Of a DNA stretch of 7,023 bases, positions 5,156-7,023 are shown in pieces. Position 1 is the stretch's first letter. Each line of letters opens with the position of its first letter. Under the pieces are notes generated by a model. The model was not told the origin of the DNA, made no database searches, and saw only the letters and a list, made by a program, of their open reading frames with translations. A program made the position numbers and the translations under genes. This stretch comes from Ruminococcus sp. UBA4383 (GTDB lineage: Bacteria > Bacillota > Clostridia > Oscillospirales > Ruminococcaceae), in NCBI GenBank assembly GCA_002389995.1, contig DGRR01000071.1:1-7023 (forward strand), written 5' to 3'.

Positions 5156-7023
5156 ACATTGTAAATCATCTGCGAGTAGTCAGGGATAGGCCAGTGACAG
5201 CTCGGCATAATTCTCTCGATAGTATCGGAAGTTGTACGCATACGCTCCATTTCTGCGAGAACATTGTCATGGAAATATCTTGCCTGCGGGAGTATATCCT
5301 TTATTTCGCAGGCTGTATTCACCTGAATTTCAAGGTTGTTGGTTGAATCATAGAATGCATCTGCGAGGTCGCTGAGACGTTCAGCCATTTTTTCTTCTGT
5401 GAATGATGAAATATTTATCTGTTTCTTCACTGCAATAGCCTCACTGAGACGGTGAACATATTCAAGAGTAGCAGGAATAAGCTGTTTTCTTGCCATTTCA
5501 ATCATGGTACGGGCTTCAATGCGGAGAGTTTTGGAATATGTTTCAAGAAGAACTTCTGTTCTTGCTTTGAGTTCACTTTCTGTATAGATACCGAATTTCT
5601 TGAATATACGCATATTTTTCTCATCTGTATAATGGGGCATACAGTCAACGGTTGACGGATAGTTCGGCAGACCTCTGCGTTTGGCTTCTTCAACCCATTC
5701 AAGAGAATAGCCGTCACCATTGAAAATAATTCTTCTGTGTTCTTTGAGTACGGATTTGAGTAATTTCTTGACTTCACATTCAAATCCCTCAGTACCCTTG
5801 AAAGGAGCAAGAATTTCAGTAAACTGACTGAGTTCCTCTGCAACTATTGTATTGAGAAGTGCATTCGGGCAGGCGATATTGTCTGATGAACCCACCATAC
5901 GAAATTCAAATCTGTTTCCCGTGAATGCAAAGGGTGATGTACGGTTTCTGTCGGTTGAATCCTTCGGGAATGAAGGAAGTGCATTTACACCTATTTCAAA
6001 AGTCTGTGTTTCTGTCTTGAATACAGTATCTTCCTCGATAGCCTTTAAAACTGCATCGAGTTCTTCACCGAGAAACATTGAAACTATTGCAGGCGGAGCT
6101 TCATCTGCGCCGAGACGGTGGTCATTTCCTGCTGATGCGGCGGAAATTCTCATAAGGTCTGCATATTCGTCAATACCCTTAATCAATGCACAGAGAATAG
6201 TCAGAAACTGCAAATTTTCCATGGGAGTATCACCGGGGTCAAGGAGATTCTGCCCGTCATTGGTGGACATAGACCAGTTATTGTGTTTTCCTGAGCCGTT
6301 TACGCCCTCGAAAGGCTTTTCATGGAGAAGGCATACAAGGTCATGTTTAAGGGCGACTTTCTCCATTACTTCCATAGCAAGTTCATTCTGGTCTGTACCG
6401 AGATTTGAAGTTGTGAAAATAGGAGCCATTTCATGCTGTGCAGGGGCAACTTCATTGTGTTTTGTCTTGGAATATATGCCGAGTTTCCAGAGTTCCTCAT
6501 CGAGTTCAGCCATATATGCAGCGATTCTGGGGCGGAGGTTTGCAAAATACTGGTCATCAAGCTCCTGACCTTTCGGAGGTTTTGCACCGAAAAGTGTTCT
6601 TCCCGTGAGAATCAAATCTTCACGCTGGTCATACATTTTTTTGTCTATGATGAAATATTCCTGTTCAGCACCTACTGTTGAAGTAACTCTTGTGACTTTT
6701 TCATTTCCGAATAATTTAAGAAATTCAACGGCAGTTTTGCTAAGAGCGTCCATTGAACGCAGAAGCGGAGTTTTCTTGTCAAGAGTTTCTCCCGTATATG
6801 ATAAAAATACAGTCGGTATGTAGAGACTACCCTCTTTTACGAAACAATATGAAGTCGGGTCCCATGCTGTATAGCCTCTTGCGGAACTGGTCTGTCTCAG
6901 ACCGCCTGAGGGAAATGATGATGCATCAGGTTCGCCTTTGACAAGGGCTTTTCCTGAAAATTCCATTATAGCCATTCCGTCGGGGGCGGGAGCTATGAAA
7001 GAATCGTGTTTTTCGGCAGTTGA
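5152..7023 (-). CDS. glnN: Type III glutamine synthetase (GSIII), 5' end outside window
   Basis: This enzyme makes glutamine from glutamate, ammonia and ATP and is a main route of ammonia assimilation; type III forms are typical of Bacteroides and ruminococci. The last 623 residues are visible; the frame stays open to the right edge, so the Met at 6975 is internal, and about 75-100 N-terminal residues are missing compared with usual lengths near 700. Numbering from the first visible residue: the conserved start of the catalytic core (MEFSGK, then KGEPDASSFPSGGLR, about 20-42), EQE of the metal site (120-122), NEVAPAQHE (190-198), the substrate-site motif NGSGKHNNWS (242-251), and SPFAFTGNRFEFR (363-375). 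The long C-terminal helical extension characteristic of type III is present. It heads the visible gene cluster and overlaps the exonuclease gene by four bases. Promoter and nitrogen-control sites lie outside the window. Confidence 0.96.
   Translation of the reverse strand, partial: STAEKHDSFIAPAPDGMAIMEFSGKALVKGEPDASSFPSGGLRQTSSARGYTAWDPTSYCFVKEGSLYIPTVFLSYTGETLDKKTPLLRSMDALSKTAVEFLKLFGNEKVTRVTSTVGAEQEYFIIDKKMYDQREDLILTGRTLFGAKPPKGQELDDQYFANLRPRIAAYMAELDEELWKLGIYSKTKHNEVAPAQHEMAPIFTTSNLGTDQNELAMEVMEKVALKHDLVCLLHEKPFEGVNGSGKHNNWSMSTNDGQNLLDPGDTPMENLQFLTILCALIKGIDEYADLMRISAASAGNDHRLGADEAPPAIVSMFLGEELDAVLKAIEEDTVFKTETQTFEIGVNALPSFPKDSTDRNRTSPFAFTGNRFEFRMVGSSDNIACPNALLNTIVAEELSQFTEILAPFKGTEGFECEVKKLLKSVLKEHRRIIFNGDGYSLEWVEEAKRRGLPNYPSTVDCMPHYTDEKNMRIFKKFGIYTESELKARTEVLLETYSKTLRIEARTMIEMARKQLIPATLEYVHRLSEAIAVKKQINISSFTEEKMAERLSDLADAFYDSTNNLEIQVNTACEIKDILPQARYFHDNVLAEMERMRTTSDTIERIMPSCHWPIPDYSQMIYNV

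Noticed and set aside
5852..6568. Plus-strand open frame of 238 codons opposite the glutamine synthetase gene
   Set aside because: It lies wholly antisense to strongly conserved GSIII motifs, has a Ser-rich shadow composition and no ribosome site, and resembles no family.

Overview
The window looks like chromosomal DNA from a low-to-moderate GC, Gram-positive anaerobe of the Clostridia, most likely a Ruminococcus-like member of the Oscillospiraceae/Ruminococcaceae. This rests on a type III glutamine synthetase, a DnaD-domain plus DnaC/DnaI-type helicase-loader pair, strong AGGAGG-type ribosome sites, textbook sigma-A promoters, and codon use rich in ATA, AGA and TTT. The genus is inference; no 16S or other marker is present. 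No mobile element, CRISPR array, tRNA or rRNA gene was seen.

Layout. (1) Bases 1-1977, minus strand: a two-gene replication-initiation operon. A DnaD-domain protein (winged helix plus two DnaD-type repeats) is followed 11 bases later by a DnaC/DnaI-like AAA+ ATPase that runs off the left edge. Both start with TTG. (2) Bases 1978-2205: a divergent intergenic region with two back-to-back extended -10 promoters and two copies of a TTTGTCAC...ATCACAAGA element, one per promoter. (3) Bases 2206-2502, plus strand: a small single-domain STAS protein (anti-sigma-factor antagonist type). (4) Bases 2514-2545: a perfect-stem hairpin terminator shared by the convergent STAS and synthetase genes. (5) Bases 2549-7023, minus strand: a tightly packed set transcribed right to left: type III glutamine synthetase (5' end outside the window), a DEDDh 3'-5' exonuclease overlapping it by four bases, and a 666-residue methionyl-tRNA-synthetase-like protein 30 bases further on.

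How they work together. DnaD protein and ATPase very probably act jointly in loading the replicative helicase. The STAS protein has no partner kinase nearby, so its pathway is not visible. The glutamine synthetase, exonuclease and synthetase-like genes are probably co-transcribed, although their classical functions are unrelated.

The most unusual item is the synthetase-like protein. It keeps the class I fold landmarks (HFGH, zinc knuckle, the Asp that binds the amino group) but carries KASSS instead of KMSKS, altered methionine side-chain pocket residues by eye alignment, a Tyr where the anticodon-reading Trp of E. coli MetRS lies, and an extra segment of about 60 residues. It may be a divergent MetRS, a resistance-type second MetRS, or a synthetase paralogue with another substrate.
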